A stretch of 64,000 bases of DNA from Mucilaginibacter sp. Bleaf8 (GTDB lineage: Bacteria; Bacteroidota; Bacteroidia; Sphingobacteriales; Sphingobacteriaceae). Positions 8,977-18,448 of the stretch are shown here, piece after piece. The stretch's first letter is position 1; the number at the start of each line of letters is the position of its first letter. The notes beneath the pieces are model-generated. The model was not told where the DNA came from and did not search any database. It was given only the letters and a program-made list of their open reading frames with translations. Location of the stretch: contig NZ_JAHBBK010000001.1 in assembly GCF_018390515.1 (NCBI RefSeq), positions 372,001 to 436,000 of the forward strand. Reading direction: 5' to 3'. The position numbers were made by a program, and so were the translations under genes.

Positions 8977-10044
8977 ATGAAACATAACTTTGGTGCCGGC
9001 CCCGGCATCTTACCTCACGAAGTATTAAAGCAGGCTTCACAAGCTGTGGTTGATTTCAATGGAAGCGGATTGTCAATTCTGGAAATATCGCATCGCTCTG
9101 CTGACTTTGAAGCTGTACTTGCTGAGGCCGTTAAGCTGGTAAAGGAACTGCTTGAAGTTCCGGAGGGTTACTCTGTACTATTTTTACAGGGTGGTGCAAG
9201 CACGCAGTTTGCCATGGTACCTTATAACCTGCTGCCTGATGGCGGCAAAGCGGCTTATCTGGAGTCGGGTGTATGGGCAAACAAAGCTATTAAGGAAGCT
9301 AAATACTTTGGTACACCAGAGATAGTGGCCACATCCAAAGAAAGTAATTTCACCTATATTCCAAAAGACTATACCGTACCTGCTGATGCAGCGTATTTTC
9401 ATATTACCTCAAATAACACCATCTACGGTACACAATTGCATGAGTTCAAGCCATCACCCGTGCCAATGATTGCAGATATGTCTTCTGATATATTTAGCCG
9501 TAAGTTTAACGTGGCCGATTTTGGTTTAATATATGCAGGCGCGCAAAAAAATATGGGCCCTGCAGGTGTAACCCTGATTATTGTTAAAGACGAGATACTG
9601 GGCAAAATTGACCGCAAAATTCCATCCATGTTCAATTATCAAACATTGATAGGCGGGGGCTCTATGTATAATACGCCACCAGTGTTTGCTATCTATGTAT
9701 CTATGCTTACCATGAACTGGTTGAAAGCAAAAGGTGGCGTAGCCGCTATTGAAGAAGAGAACAATGCAAAGGCAGCCATGCTATACCGCGAGATAGACCG
9801 CAATCCACTATTTAAAGGTGTTGCTGCGACCGAAGATCGCTCAAAGATGAATGTATGCTTTGTAGTGAACAATCCGGACCATGAAAAACCATTCCTGAAA
9901 TTGTGTGATGATAAAGGAATTGTGGGTGTAAAAGGGCACCGTAGCGTTGGTGGTTTCAGAGCATCAATTTACAATGCCTTGCCATCTACAAGCATTCATG
10001 TGCTTATTGATGCGATGCAGGAATTTGCAGAAAAGAACAAATAA
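8977..10044 (+). CDS. serC: Phosphoserine aminotransferase
   Basis: The 355-residue class-V PLP aminotransferase makes phosphoserine from 3-phosphohydroxypyruvate and glutamate. Seen: [10 protein letters not shown] at the start, LFLQGGAST near residue 70, [12 protein letters not shown] near 147, [11 protein letters not shown], and [11 protein letters not shown] near 190 with the PLP-binding Lys. The C-terminal [16 protein letters not shown] is also conserved. The next gene downstream is the phosphoglycerate dehydrogenase that supplies its substrate, so the pair covers two steps of serine synthesis. A hairpin in the gap suggests partial termination between them. Confidence 0.97.
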   Translation: MKHNFGAGPGILPHEVLKQASQAVVDFNGSGLSILEISHRSADFEAVLAEAVKLVKELLEVPEGYSVLFLQGGASTQFAMVPYNLLPDGGKAAYLESGVWANKAIKEAKYFGTPEIVATSKESNFTYIPKDYTVPADAAYFHITSNNTIYGTQLHEFKPSPVPMIADMSSDIFSRKFNVADFGLIYAGAQKNMGPAGVTLIIVKDEILGKIDRKIPSMFNYQTLIGGGSMYNTPPVFAIYVSMLTMNWLKAKGGVAAIEEENNAKAAMLYREIDRNPLFKGVAATEDRSKMNVCFVVNNPDHEKPFLKLCDDKGIVGVKGHRSVGGFRASIYNALPSTSIHVLIDAMQEFAEKNK

Positions 10045-10050
10045 TATGAG

Positions 10051-10092
10051 ATGCTGGATGACTACAATTATATAGCATCATTCAGCATTTTA
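10051..10092 (+). terminator. Hairpin between serC and serA, probable partial terminator
   Basis: ATGCTGGATGA (10051-10061) pairs with TCATTCAGCAT (10078-10088) with one G-U pair, followed by a T-rich stretch. It lies between two genes of the same pathway, so it may lower rather than stop transcription of serA. Confidence 0.6.
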
Positions 10093-10118
10093 TTTTGCTA
10101 CTATATAACCCTTCACTA

Positions 10119-11069
10119 ATGATAAAACTATTAGCTAATGATGGTATTGATCCGGTTGGCAAGCAAATGCTTGAACAAGCTGGCTTTATAGTTGATACCA
10201 CCCACATACCACAAGAGCAACTACCGGAAAAATTAAAAGAGTACGATGCCATTACCGTACGCAGCGCTACTAAGGTACGCAAGCCATTGATCGATGCTTG
10301 CCCTAATTTAAAGCTTATTGGTCGTGGCGGTGTTGGCGTAGATAATATAGATGTGGCTTATGCTGTCGAAAAAGGCATAGCCGTACACAATACGCCTGCT
10401 GCATCCTCAGCATCTGTAGCGGAATTAGTTTTTGGTCATTTATTTACAGGCGTGCGATTTTTAGCAGATAGCAATCGCAAAATGCCTGTTGACGGCGCTG
10501 TTAAATTTAATGACTTGAAAAAGGCATACGCAAAAGGAACTGAACTGCGGGGCAAAACATTAGGCATATTAGGTTTCGGCCGCATTGGCCGGGAGTTAGC
10601 TAAAATTGCTTATGGTGTTGGCATGGAAGTTTTAGCTTTTGACCCAACGCCAACCGTAACTGAGCTTGAATTAGTTTTAGGTGGAGGTGTAAAGGTAATG
10701 GTACCGGTTAAATATGTGAGCAAAGAAGAGCTGATTTCTCAAAGTGATTTCATTTCTTTGCACGTGCCATTCAGCGACAAGCCGATTATTGGCGCGGATG
10801 AATTCACCGCGATGAAAAGCGGCGCCGGACTGGTAAATTGTTCGCGTGGTGGTACTGTAGATGAGGATGCATTGATTGAGGCACTTAACAGTGGCCACTT
10901 AAGCTTCGCTGGCTTAGACGTATTTGACAACGAACCTACGCCTCGAACAGATCTATTACAACATCCTAAAGTATCTCTTACGCCTCACATAGGTGCATCA
11001 ACCAACGAAGCGCAGGAACGTATAGGGGTGGAGCTGGCAAGCTTGATCATAAATCACTTTAACAAATAA
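10119..11069 (+). CDS. serA: D-3-phosphoglycerate dehydrogenase, short form
   Basis: The 316-residue D-2-hydroxyacid dehydrogenase probably oxidises 3-phosphoglycerate as the first step of serine synthesis. The NAD-binding motif is GKTLGILGFGRIGRELA near residues 147-163. Catalytic positions lie in NCSRGGTVDEDAL, VFDNEPT and LTPHIGAST (Arg, Glu and His). It ends after the catalytic domain, with no ACT or ASB regulatory domain, so serine feedback as in the long E. coli enzyme is not expected. Next to serC, the assignment is more likely than a generic hydroxyacid dehydrogenase. The ATG at 10119 is preferred over a TTG at 10095. Confidence 0.9.
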   Translation: MIKLLANDGIDPVGKQMLEQAGFIVDTTHIPQEQLPEKLKEYDAITVRSATKVRKPLIDACPNLKLIGRGGVGVDNIDVAYAVEKGIAVHNTPAASSASVAELVFGHLFTGVRFLADSNRKMPVDGAVKFNDLKKAYAKGTELRGKTLGILGFGRIGRELAKIAYGVGMEVLAFDPTPTVTELELVLGGGVKVMVPVKYVSKEELISQSDFISLHVPFSDKPIIGADEFTAMKSGAGLVNCSRGGTVDEDALIEALNSGHLSFAGLDVFDNEPTPRTDLLQHPKVSLTPHIGASTNEAQERIGVELASLIINHFNK

Positions 11070-11076
11070 TAAGTAC

Positions 11077-11132
11077 TGCGAGTAAATACAAAGGCCCGTA
11101 AAATATTTTACGGGCCTTTGTATTTACTCGCA
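11077..11132. terminator. Perfect 56-bp palindrome, bidirectional terminator
   Basis: Two 28-base arms (11077-11104 and 11105-11132) are exact reverse complements with no spacer. The GC-rich core AAAGGCCCG...CGGGCCTTT is flanked by AT-rich outer arms. It sits between convergent serA and the beta-CASP nuclease gene. It is longer than termination needs (see findings). Confidence 0.85.
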
Positions 11133-11160
11133 ATTTACGTGCTTGTCAGGGGCATAAACT

Positions 11161-12555
11161 TTATAGGTTATAAGCTACACCTTTCTCCGGTATAGTTACC
11201 TGATAGCGGTCTTGCTCTAATGCATCGGCCAGGGCCTGCATACTTTCGGTTTCGCCATGCACTAAAAACACGCGTTTCAGCTTGTCGGCTGGGTTTTGTT
11301 TTACCGTATTTACTAAATCCTCGTGGTCGCCGTGCGCGCTGAATAGGTCTGTCTTTTTGATAGTGGCGTATACAGCCAACTCGCGATCTTTGATGTGCAC
11401 AATGGGATCGCCACGTAATAACCGATAACCTAAGGTGCCTTTAGCACAATACCCGATAAACAAGATGGTACAGTAATAATTCTGTATGTTATTGTATAAG
11501 TGATCCTGTATACGGCCACCTTCCAGCATACCGGCAGAAGATATGATGATGCATGGCTCGAAGTAGTTCGATATCTGGCGGCTATCTTTTAGATTTTCTA
11601 TATACGTCAAATTCTCAAACTCAAACTCATCGCCTTTAGCTTTATAAAAGTCCTGTGCGTCATCGTTCAATAGCTCATGATATTTACGGAACACCTGTGT
11701 AGATGCGTTAGCCATTGGGCTATCCACAAACACTTTCACAGGTGGCAGTAGGCCGCTGCTAAATATTTTGTTTAGCGAAAAAACCAATGCTTGCGTACGC
11801 CCGATACTGAATGCCGGTATAATTAAACGGCCCGACTCTTTGATACAGGCTTTCTCTATCGTTTCAATCAGTACCTGTTCAACGGTTTGATCTTTAGTAT
11901 GGAAGCGGCCACCGTAGGTTGATTCTGATACCAGATAGTCAACCTGAGGCAATGGTTGCGGATCGTTTAGCACCGGGTAATTGAAACGGCCTACATCGCC
12001 GGTAAAACCAATTGTTTTTTCCGCACCATGGTCATTCACTTTCAGTATTGCGGCAGCTGCTCCCAGCAGGTGGCCAACAGGGATAAAGGTAAGTTCCACA
12101 TCGCCATTCAGCCTGAAAGGCTTGTTGAAGCCAATGGTTACCATACGTTCCATAGTATCCATCACGTGCTTTTGCAAGTACAACGGTTGCTGTTGATGGT
12201 GATGCTTTTTACCGCCGCGGTGCTTACGACGCTTATCCTGCTTACTCATGAAAATGCTTACCGAGTCCATCAGTAAAAGCTCGGTTAATTCGGCTGTAGG
12301 CGGGGTACACAAAATTTGCCCGTCGAAGCCCATACGTATAAGCGTAGGTAAATTACCAGAGTGGTCTATATGTGCATGCGTCAATATAACCACATCAATT
12401 TCTGATGGATTAAAGGGAAACTCTTCGTTGGCTTGTATGCTGCGGTCTTTTTCATAATCCAATCCGCAATCAACTAAAATCTTATACTGGTCAACCTCCA
12501 GCAAATGCATGCTGCCGGTAACCTGACGGGCTGCCCCGTGTATAGTTAATTTCAT
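11161..12555 (-). CDS. Metallo-beta-lactamase/beta-CASP exonuclease-like RNase
   Basis: The 464-residue protein belongs to the beta-CASP group of nucleases related to CPSF-73 and archaeal aCPSF. LTHAHIDHSGNLP near residue 55 is the zinc-binding HxHxDH motif. Further metal ligands lie in PVGHLLGAA and GFTGDVGR, followed by SESTYGGR. The beta-CASP insert includes IPAFSIGRTQAL and ISSAGMLEGGRIQDHL, and motif C appears in FSAHGDHEDL. Family members cut or trim RNA; no substrate can be read here. The start MKLTIHGAARQVTGS at 12555 matches relatives better than the upstream reading frame start. A hairpin lies between it and the ABC exporter gene upstream on the same strand. Confidence 0.9.
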   Translation of the reverse strand: MKLTIHGAARQVTGSMHLLEVDQYKILVDCGLDYEKDRSIQANEEFPFNPSEIDVVILTHAHIDHSGNLPTLIRMGFDGQILCTPPTAELTELLLMDSVSIFMSKQDKRRKHRGGKKHHHQQQPLYLQKHVMDTMERMVTIGFNKPFRLNGDVELTFIPVGHLLGAAAAILKVNDHGAEKTIGFTGDVGRFNYPVLNDPQPLPQVDYLVSESTYGGRFHTKDQTVEQVLIETIEKACIKESGRLIIPAFSIGRTQALVFSLNKIFSSGLLPPVKVFVDSPMANASTQVFRKYHELLNDDAQDFYKAKGDEFEFENLTYIENLKDSRQISNYFEPCIIISSAGMLEGGRIQDHLYNNIQNYYCTILFIGYCAKGTLGYRLLRGDPIVHIKDRELAVYATIKKTDLFSAHGDHEDLVNTVKQNPADKLKRVFLVHGETESMQALADALEQDRYQVTIPEKGVAYNL

Positions 12556-12572
12556 TTTTGTATGTAAAGTAA

Positions 12573-12607
12573 ATGCCTGATAAGGTTTATGCATCCCTAT
12601 CAGGCAT
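12573..12607 (-). terminator. Hairpin between the ABC exporter and nuclease genes
   Basis: ATGCCTGATA (12573-12582) is perfectly complementary to TATCAGGCAT (12598-12607). On the minus strand it lies after the ABC gene and about 18 bases before the nuclease ATG, with a T-rich stretch after it. It could be a weak terminator or a leader hairpin. Confidence 0.5.
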
Positions 12608-12637
12608 AATCTATAATCGTTAAAACGAATAATTTGT

Positions 12638-14500
12638 TTATTCGGCTACCGCTGATGGGGCTTTTTCGCCTGCAACACTGCTCTCAAACTGTAAATGGCT
12701 CAGGTAGCGATACAAGCCCTGCTCATGAGTAATCAGTTCTTCGTGCGTGCCGCTTTCCACAATTCGTCCTTTTTCAAGTACTACTATCTTATCAGCCTCG
12801 CGTATGGTTGATAAACGGTGAGCGATGATGATAGAAGTACGGCCTTTCATCAACTCTTCCAATGCTTCCTGAACCAAACGCTCTGACTCAGAATCCAGCG
12901 ATGATGTGGCCTCGTCTAAAATCAGTATCGCAGGGTTTTTCAACAACGCACGTGCAATGGCAATACGCTGGCGCTGGCCGCCAGACAATTTAACGCCGCG
13001 TTCGCCCACCACAGTATCATAACCTTCAGGAAAACCTATGATAAACTGGTGTGCATTGGCACGTTTAGCAGCTTGTATAACCTCTTCACTGGTTGCATTA
13101 CGCTTGCCGTAAGCAATGTTTTCTAATATTGTACCGCCAAAAAGCAAAACATCCTGCGGAACAATTGCCACCTGGTTACGGATATCCGTAAGCGCATACT
13201 CGCTGGCTGCTTTACCATCAAACAGCATTGCGCCGCTCTGCGGATGGTAAAATTGTAATACCAACGATGCCATGGTTGATTTACCGGAGCCACTTGGCCC
13301 AACGATAGCCACCCGTTGCCCTGCCTGCGCTTCAAAAGATACATCTTTCAAAACCTCAATTTCAGGGCGGGAAGGGTAGTGGAAGTTTATATTGTTAAAC
13401 GACAAATTGCCGTGTATTTGTTGTTTGATGGCATTTTCGCTTTCATTGATCGACACCTCTTCACCTTGTTCAGCCAATATTTCCAAAACTCGTTCGCTGG
13501 CGCCTACAGCCTTTTGCACGTTGGCATACAGGTCTGGAAAGCTACCCATTGCAGCGCCAACAAAGATAGAGTACATAATGAAGGTGGTTAGATCACCGGT
13601 ATGCATCTCGCCGTTACTAACCAGAACCGATCCGTACCAAATAACGCCTACAAACGTACCGAACATACAGAAAACAATAAAAGAAGCGAATACGCCACGA
13701 AACTTGGCGCCACGTACGGCAATGTTTACTACATCACGCAGGTTTTTGTCATAACGACCAGCCTCAAACGCCTCATTCACGAAAGCCTTCACGTTGGCAA
13801 TGCCCTGTAATGTTTCTTCTACAATGGTGTTTGATTCCGCCAGCTTATCCTGCGCCTGGCGCGATAGGTTACGGATGAAACGCCCAAATACTACTGCGAA
13901 GGCTATCAGTACCGGCAGTATTGCCAAAACAGCTAAGGTTAACTTAATAGATACGATAACAAGTAATACAACACCGCCAATCATCAACACCAGTTGTCTT
14001 ATTACTTCGGCAAAAGTGGTGGTAAGGGTATCCTGTATCTGCGAAAGGTCGGCCGAGATACGGCTGTTCAACTCACCAACACGGCGGTTGGCGAAAAAGT
14101 TCATAGGCAGGGTAACCAGTTTAAAATAGGTATCGCGTCTGATATCTGCCAACGATTTTTCGGCTACCTGTACAAACCATACCACTCTAAAGAATGATAC
14201 ACAGGCCTGTGCAAATAACAGGATAAAACCCGCAATGGCAATGGAATTTAAACTGCGTGGTAAAAATTTGTATTTATATATGCCTTGTGCTGCATCTATA
14301 AGTGCACCAAGTATGGCCGGAAATACCAGCGCCACCAGGCTTGATAAAAAAAGGAAAAGTAAACCGGCAATAAATTTGCCTTGATAAGGTTTAATATAAC
14401 TAAGCAGCCTGCTAACGTTTTGCAGACTCTGTTTGTTTAATTTAGCTTTTGGTAGTTCTTTCTCTGCTGCGTTCCCACTATTCAATCGTGCTCTTGCCAT
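12638..14500 (-). CDS. ABC exporter, fused membrane and ATPase domains (MsbA type)
   Basis: The 620-residue half-transporter has six predicted membrane helices in residues 35-330, then an ATPase domain. Seen: GPSGSGKST (Walker A, near 400), Q-loop region VAIVPQDVLLFGGTI, signature LSGGQRQRIAIARAL, Walker B ILILDEATSSLD, and H-loop IIAHRLSTI. Homodimers of this type export lipids, lipid A precursors, peptides or drugs across the inner membrane. The sequence does not fix the substrate. MsbA-like lipid flippase and multidrug exporter are both possible. It is complete, with a charged cytoplasmic N-terminal tail. Confidence 0.95.
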   Translation of the reverse strand: MARARLNSGNAAEKELPKAKLNKQSLQNVSRLLSYIKPYQGKFIAGLLFLFLSSLVALVFPAILGALIDAAQGIYKYKFLPRSLNSIAIAGFILLFAQACVSFFRVVWFVQVAEKSLADIRRDTYFKLVTLPMNFFANRRVGELNSRISADLSQIQDTLTTTFAEVIRQLVLMIGGVVLLVIVSIKLTLAVLAILPVLIAFAVVFGRFIRNLSRQAQDKLAESNTIVEETLQGIANVKAFVNEAFEAGRYDKNLRDVVNIAVRGAKFRGVFASFIVFCMFGTFVGVIWYGSVLVSNGEMHTGDLTTFIMYSIFVGAAMGSFPDLYANVQKAVGASERVLEILAEQGEEVSINESENAIKQQIHGNLSFNNINFHYPSRPEIEVLKDVSFEAQAGQRVAIVGPSGSGKSTMASLVLQFYHPQSGAMLFDGKAASEYALTDIRNQVAIVPQDVLLFGGTILENIAYGKRNATSEEVIQAAKRANAHQFIIGFPEGYDTVVGERGVKLSGGQRQRIAIARALLKNPAILILDEATSSLDSESERLVQEALEELMKGRTSIIIAHRLSTIREADKIVVLEKGRIVESGTHEELITHEQGLYRYLSHLQFESSVAGEKAPSAVAE

Positions 14501-14525
14501 AGTATTTCAATAGTAATGGGTAAAT

Positions 14526-15047
14526 TTACGCTTTAGTAGTTCGTTTTCGGGTAATGAGTAGTAAAATTGACGTTACTATGAGAACGGCGATGATAATCAG
14601 GTAGATATTTTTCGATTTTCCCTGTGCATTCTCTGTTTCATTAAGCTGATCAACTAATTTTTCGTTTTGTGAACGCAATTGGTTAATAGTAGTGGCAAAA
14701 TTACGGTTGCTGCTTTGGGCCTCGTTTACTTTAGTTTGTACCTGTTGCTGCTCAAAAGCACGATAATCTAACAATATCTTTAATTGCTTGAAGATGCCGT
14801 TATCCGTATTGATGATATCCATCAGTATTTCGTTTGACCTTCGGATATCTTTTTTGGTTTGCATCCCAAATATCCCAGTGCGTTCCTCAAGGCTCTGATC
14901 ATACTGATCAAATTTGGTTTCACGCTGGGTAAGCATGCTGTTAATCTTTTTACGCTGCAGTTCATACGCCAACGAATCCGTCCTGACTTGTGCTTCGGCC
15001 TGCCAGAATACAATACAGTATAGTAATCCAATAGTCAATCTTTTCAT
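14526..15047 (-). CDS. Exported coiled-coil protein with C-terminal membrane anchor
   Basis: I do not recognise a family for this 173-residue protein. Residues 1-19 (RLTIGLLYCIVFWQAEA) look like a signal peptide. Residues 20-140 are charged and helical, with strong coiled-coil character from about 95 (EQQQVQTKVNEAQS, INQLRSQNEKLVDQLNE). Residues 147-168 (NIYLIIIAVLIVTSILLLI) form one membrane helix followed by a short basic tail. The predicted topology is a periplasmic coiled coil anchored at its C-terminus. It lies 15 bases after the SAM hydrolase gene and before the exporter gene on the same strand, so it may be co-transcribed with them. Confidence 0.75.
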   Translation of the reverse strand: MKRLTIGLLYCIVFWQAEAQVRTDSLAYELQRKKINSMLTQRETKFDQYDQSLEERTGIFGMQTKKDIRRSNEILMDIINTDNGIFKQLKILLDYRAFEQQQVQTKVNEAQSSNRNFATTINQLRSQNEKLVDQLNETENAQGKSKNIYLIIIAVLIVTSILLLITRKRTTKA

Positions 15048-15062
15048 AAGCTTATCAGGTTG

Positions 15063-15839
15063 TTATTGAAAGTCGATGATAACGCTATCACCCAAATTTA
15101 ATCCCAGCAAGCCACTGGCGTTACCCTTGTTAATAGCTATCTCCAAGTGGTCGCTAATGCCGAACATGCACAACTTTTCGCCTTCGGGCACTTCGTTGTA
15201 ATGCCAGCTTAGGTGGGTAATAGTTTCGTTTCGCTTAAAGTAGAGCACAAACTTGCGCCCCTGCTGTATGCGGTTAAAAAAGTCTTTAGTGATATTGGTT
15301 ATCACATTCTGGAACGAGTCAATATAGATCACCATACCCCGTATCTGGTCACGCTCAAACACAGGTTGCAGGGTAGTGCGCTTTTCAATATGATCTACCG
15401 GTACCCCAATTTCCCTAATATCACCGCCGTTAGCTAAGTGGCAAGCAGCTTTTACAAAAATATCGGCCAGCGGAAAATGTAAAAACTTTAAGTCCTGCAT
15501 AATGTTAATTTCCATTATTGCCTCGGGCTCATCATTGAATATTAAAGAGAATATGCCATTATCGGCACCTACAAAGTAGTGATTGCGGTAGCGTATAGCC
15601 AAAAAACGGTTTTCTTCGCTATATACCGTGTCAATACCAATCAGGTGAACGGTATCGTCGGGGAAATAATAAAAACTGTTCTTTAAAATAAAAGCAGCTT
15701 GCTGAATGTTAAAAGCAGGAACGGTATGGGTAATATCAACTATATTCACTGCAGGCATCATCTTTAAAATGCTGCCTTTCAGGGCAGCCTGGTAGATGTC
15801 TTTATCGCCTAAATCAGTGGTTAAAGTTATTATAGCCAT
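15063..15839 (-). CDS. SAM hydroxide adenosyltransferase (DUF62 family)
   Basis: The 258-residue protein matches the family related to fluorinase and chlorinase that splits S-adenosylmethionine into adenosine and methionine using water. ITLTTDLGDKDIYQAALKG at the start is the conserved Asp-containing N-terminal strand. VDITHTVPAFNIQQAAFIL and FVGADNGIFSLIF are further family signatures. The C-terminal domain begins around residue 165. The halogenase-specific loop cannot be judged by eye, but halogenases are rare and the hydrolase is the usual assignment. It may lower SAM; elsewhere in this window SAM is sensed by a riboswitch, but no direct link is shown. Confidence 0.88.
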   Translation of the reverse strand: MAIITLTTDLGDKDIYQAALKGSILKMMPAVNIVDITHTVPAFNIQQAAFILKNSFYYFPDDTVHLIGIDTVYSEENRFLAIRYRNHYFVGADNGIFSLIFNDEPEAIMEINIMQDLKFLHFPLADIFVKAACHLANGGDIREIGVPVDHIEKRTTLQPVFERDQIRGMVIYIDSFQNVITNITKDFFNRIQQGRKFVLYFKRNETITHLSWHYNEVPEGEKLCMFGISDHLEIAINKGNASGLLGLNLGDSVIIDFQ

Positions 15840-15941
15840 TAGTTTTTTGTAATATTTATTACTAATCTTGTATAAGCATTAGCAAGGTGCAAATATCAGC
15901 TTTTAACCAGAAATAATCTGTAACTAAAAAATCATTTACTG

Positions 15942-16907
15942 TTGAACGAACTAAAAATTTCAATTGAACAGGTTAACCCTGCGGTTTTGTGGGGACCCAA
16001 CAATGATCATTTTGAGATCATTAAAAAGCAATATCCCAAACTTAAATTAGTGGCCAGAGGGAGTGAGGTGAAGGTATTGGGCGATGAGCAGGAACTGACT
16101 GTTTTTAACGATAAGTTTAGCCAGTTGCTTCAACACGTTGAAAAATTTGACAATCTGAACATAACTGACCTGGAGAGAATATTTGGCGCCAAAAAAGTAA
16201 CGTCGGCACTTCCGGCAGAGCAACCAGCCAATGACAAATCTACCACCGGGGAAGTAATTGTATTTGGCCATAACGGTGTTATGGTTAAGGCACGCACTGC
16301 CAACCAGCGCCGCATGGTAACCAGTATCAATACAAACGACGTTTTGTTTGCCATTGGCCCGGCCGGTACCGGCAAAACCTATACAGCTGTTGCTTTGGCT
16401 GTTAGGGCACTAAAAAACAAAGAGATAAAGCGTATCATATTAACCCGGCCGGCTGTTGAAGCGGGAGAGAACCTCGGCTTTTTGCCGGGAGATCTGAAAG
16501 AGAAAATTGATCCGTATCTGCGCCCGTTGTATGACGCACTGGATGATATGATACCTCCTGACAAGCTAAAAACTTATCTGGAAAATCGTACTATTGAAGT
16601 TGCCCCATTAGCATTTATGCGTGGCCGTACGCTGGATAACTGTTTCGTGATATTAGACGAGGCGCAAAATGCGACCGATATGCAGTTAAAAATGTTTTTA
16701 ACCCGTATGGGCCCAACTGCGAAGTTCATCGTTACCGGTGATGTTACGCAGATTGACCTGCCTAAAAAGCAACAGTCAGGCTTACATACCGCCTTGCGCA
16801 TCCTGACTGATATTAAGGGCATCGACATTGTTTACTTGAGCGGTGAGGATGTTGTTCGCCATAAATTGGTGAAACGCATATTGGAAGCTTACGGCGATAT
16901 CCAGTAG
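15942..16907 (+). CDS. phoH: PhoH-family ATPase (YbeZ-like)
   Basis: The 321-residue P-loop protein has an N-terminal KH-like region (residues 1-100). It is followed by GPAGTGKTYTAVALAV near 138, the PhoH signature RPAVEAGENLGFLPGDLKEKIDPY near 170-195, FVILDEAQNAT (Walker B) and TGDVTQIDLP. YbeZ-type proteins act in rRNA maturation and RNA metabolism with the YbeY endonuclease; ybeY is not in this window. The start is a TTG at 15942: there is no in-frame ATG or GTG between the stop at 15921-15923 and this codon, and homologous proteins begin near here. A clear hairpin follows the stop. Confidence 0.93.
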   Translation: MNELKISIEQVNPAVLWGPNNDHFEIIKKQYPKLKLVARGSEVKVLGDEQELTVFNDKFSQLLQHVEKFDNLNITDLERIFGAKKVTSALPAEQPANDKSTTGEVIVFGHNGVMVKARTANQRRMVTSINTNDVLFAIGPAGTGKTYTAVALAVRALKNKEIKRIILTRPAVEAGENLGFLPGDLKEKIDPYLRPLYDALDDMIPPDKLKTYLENRTIEVAPLAFMRGRTLDNCFVILDEAQNATDMQLKMFLTRMGPTAKFIVTGDVTQIDLPKKQQSGLHTALRILTDIKGIDIVYLSGEDVVRHKLVKRILEAYGDIQ

Positions 16908-16928
16908 TATTTGAACTTCATTAAGCCT

Positions 16929-16978
16929 AATCAGAAATCAAGATGAGAAAGATATTCCGTTTTGATTTCTGATTTTTT
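16929..16978 (+). terminator. Rho-independent terminator of phoH
   Basis: AATCAGAAATCAA (16929-16941) pairs with TTGATTTCTGATT (16962-16974), followed by more T. The loop is about 20 bases. Confidence 0.75.
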
Positions 16979-17052
16979 ATTTTTGGAGCTATTATCATTC
17001 AACTTTTTTCAACCCGACTTTAAAAGTCTACACATTTTTCTGATACAGCTAC

Positions 17053-17997
17053 ATGAGCGCTATAAAACAAACACAGTTTAATTTTCCGGGCCAAACAGCT
17101 TTTTACAAGGGCAAAGTTCGTGATGTATACACTATTGAGGATAAGTACCTGGTAATGGTTGTATCTGACCGTATATCTGCTTTTGATGTTGTGCTGCCTG
17201 AACCTATTCCATACAAAGGGCAAGTACTTAATCAAATTGCAGCAACATTTCTAAAAGCTACCAGCGATATTGTGCCCAACTGGGTAGTGAGTGTACCCGA
17301 CCCAAGTGTGACCATTGGTAAAATGTGTGAGCCGTTTAAAGTTGAGATGGTTATACGTGGTTACCTGGCTGGCCATGCCTGGCGTGAATATAGTTCCGGT
17401 AAACGTACGCTTTGTGGCGTTACCATGCCCGAAGGCTTAAAAGAGAACGACAAGCTGCCTGAACCTATTATTACACCAACTACCAAAGCAGCAGTAGGCC
17501 ATGATGAGGATATATCGAAAGAAGACATCTTGGCAAAAGGCATTGTTGATGCTGCTGATTACGAACAGATGGAGAATTATACACGTGCCCTGTATCAGCG
17601 TGGTACTGAAATAGCTGCACAACGCGGATTGATATTGGTGGATACCAAATATGAATTTGGCAAAGCTGATGGTACGATTTACCTGATAGACGAAATTCAT
17701 ACCCCCGATTCGTCACGTTATTTTTACAGTGATGGTTATGCGGAGCGCCAGCAAAGCGGAGAAGCGCAGAAACAGCTGTCGAAAGAGTTTGTAAGAAAAT
17801 GGCTGATAGAAAATGGCTTTCAAGGTAAAGATGGCCAGCATATACCAGAAATGACGCCCGAAATAGTTAATTCTATCTCAGAACGTTATATAGAGTTATA
17901 TGAACAAATTACTGGCGAGGTTTTTGTTAAATCAGATAATGACAATATCTTACAACGTGTAGAAAGTGCTGTAAAAGAAGCTTTAACGAAGTTGTAA
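17053..17997 (+). CDS. purC: Phosphoribosylaminoimidazole-succinocarboxamide synthase
   Basis: The 314-residue enzyme ligates aspartate to CAIR in purine synthesis. It begins with the family pattern [10 protein letters not shown], followed by [26 protein letters not shown]. Next come [16 protein letters not shown] near residue 100 and [10 protein letters not shown] with the downstream [14 protein letters not shown] loop. At 314 residues it is the longer form typical of eukaryote-like and many Bacteroidota enzymes, against about 240 in E. coli. It stands alone; no other purine gene is adjacent. It is followed closely by the STAS gene with a 51-base gap and no terminator. Confidence 0.97.
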   Translation: MSAIKQTQFNFPGQTAFYKGKVRDVYTIEDKYLVMVVSDRISAFDVVLPEPIPYKGQVLNQIAATFLKATSDIVPNWVVSVPDPSVTIGKMCEPFKVEMVIRGYLAGHAWREYSSGKRTLCGVTMPEGLKENDKLPEPIITPTTKAAVGHDEDISKEDILAKGIVDAADYEQMENYTRALYQRGTEIAAQRGLILVDTKYEFGKADGTIYLIDEIHTPDSSRYFYSDGYAERQQSGEAQKQLSKEFVRKWLIENGFQGKDGQHIPEMTPEIVNSISERYIELYEQITGEVFVKSDNDNILQRVESAVKEALTKL

Positions 17998-18048
17998 TTT
18001 TAGTAATCCATAAAATAATTTTATCTTAGCTCTATAATTTTTATAAGA

Positions 18049-18426
18049 ATGAAATTTACCGTCGATAAGCATGAAAAATATGTTTTGATCAGATTAAATG
18101 AGTCAAAACTAAATTCATTGATTACTCCGCAATTAAAATCCGAATTGATATTAGTGAACGCTGAGGGACAAAGAAATATAATTTTGGATTTGTGCCAGGT
18201 AAAGTTTGCTGATTCGTCGGGTTTAAGCAGTTTGTTGGTTGGCCACCGTTTATGTAAAAATGCGGAAGGCAGCTTTATCTTAACTTGCTTAAATGAAGCA
18301 GTTGCCCGTTTAATCAATATCTCTCAACTTGATAATGTACTTACTGTTGTGCCAACTACAGAAGAAGCTATTGACCATATATTTATGGAAGAGATAGAAA
18401 AAGAGCTAAAGAAAGAAGCAAAATAA
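18049..18426 (+). CDS. STAS-domain protein (anti-sigma-factor antagonist type)
   Basis: The 125-residue protein is one STAS domain: strand-rich start, then NIILDLCQVKFADSSGLSSLLVGHRLCKN. Here the DSSGL motif gives the serine that partner kinases phosphorylate in SpoIIAA/RsbV. The tail is acidic and lysine-rich (MEEIEKELKKEAK). In partner-switching systems such proteins bind a kinase anti-sigma factor. No kinase, phosphatase or sigma gene is nearby, so the partner is unknown. RNase Z follows 22 bases downstream, suggesting co-transcription. Confidence 0.88.
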   Translation: MKFTVDKHEKYVLIRLNESKLNSLITPQLKSELILVNAEGQRNIILDLCQVKFADSSGLSSLLVGHRLCKNAEGSFILTCLNEAVARLINISQLDNVLTVVPTTEEAIDHIFMEEIEKELKKEAK

Positions 18427-18448
18427 ACATTTTGTATGTTTACCTATT

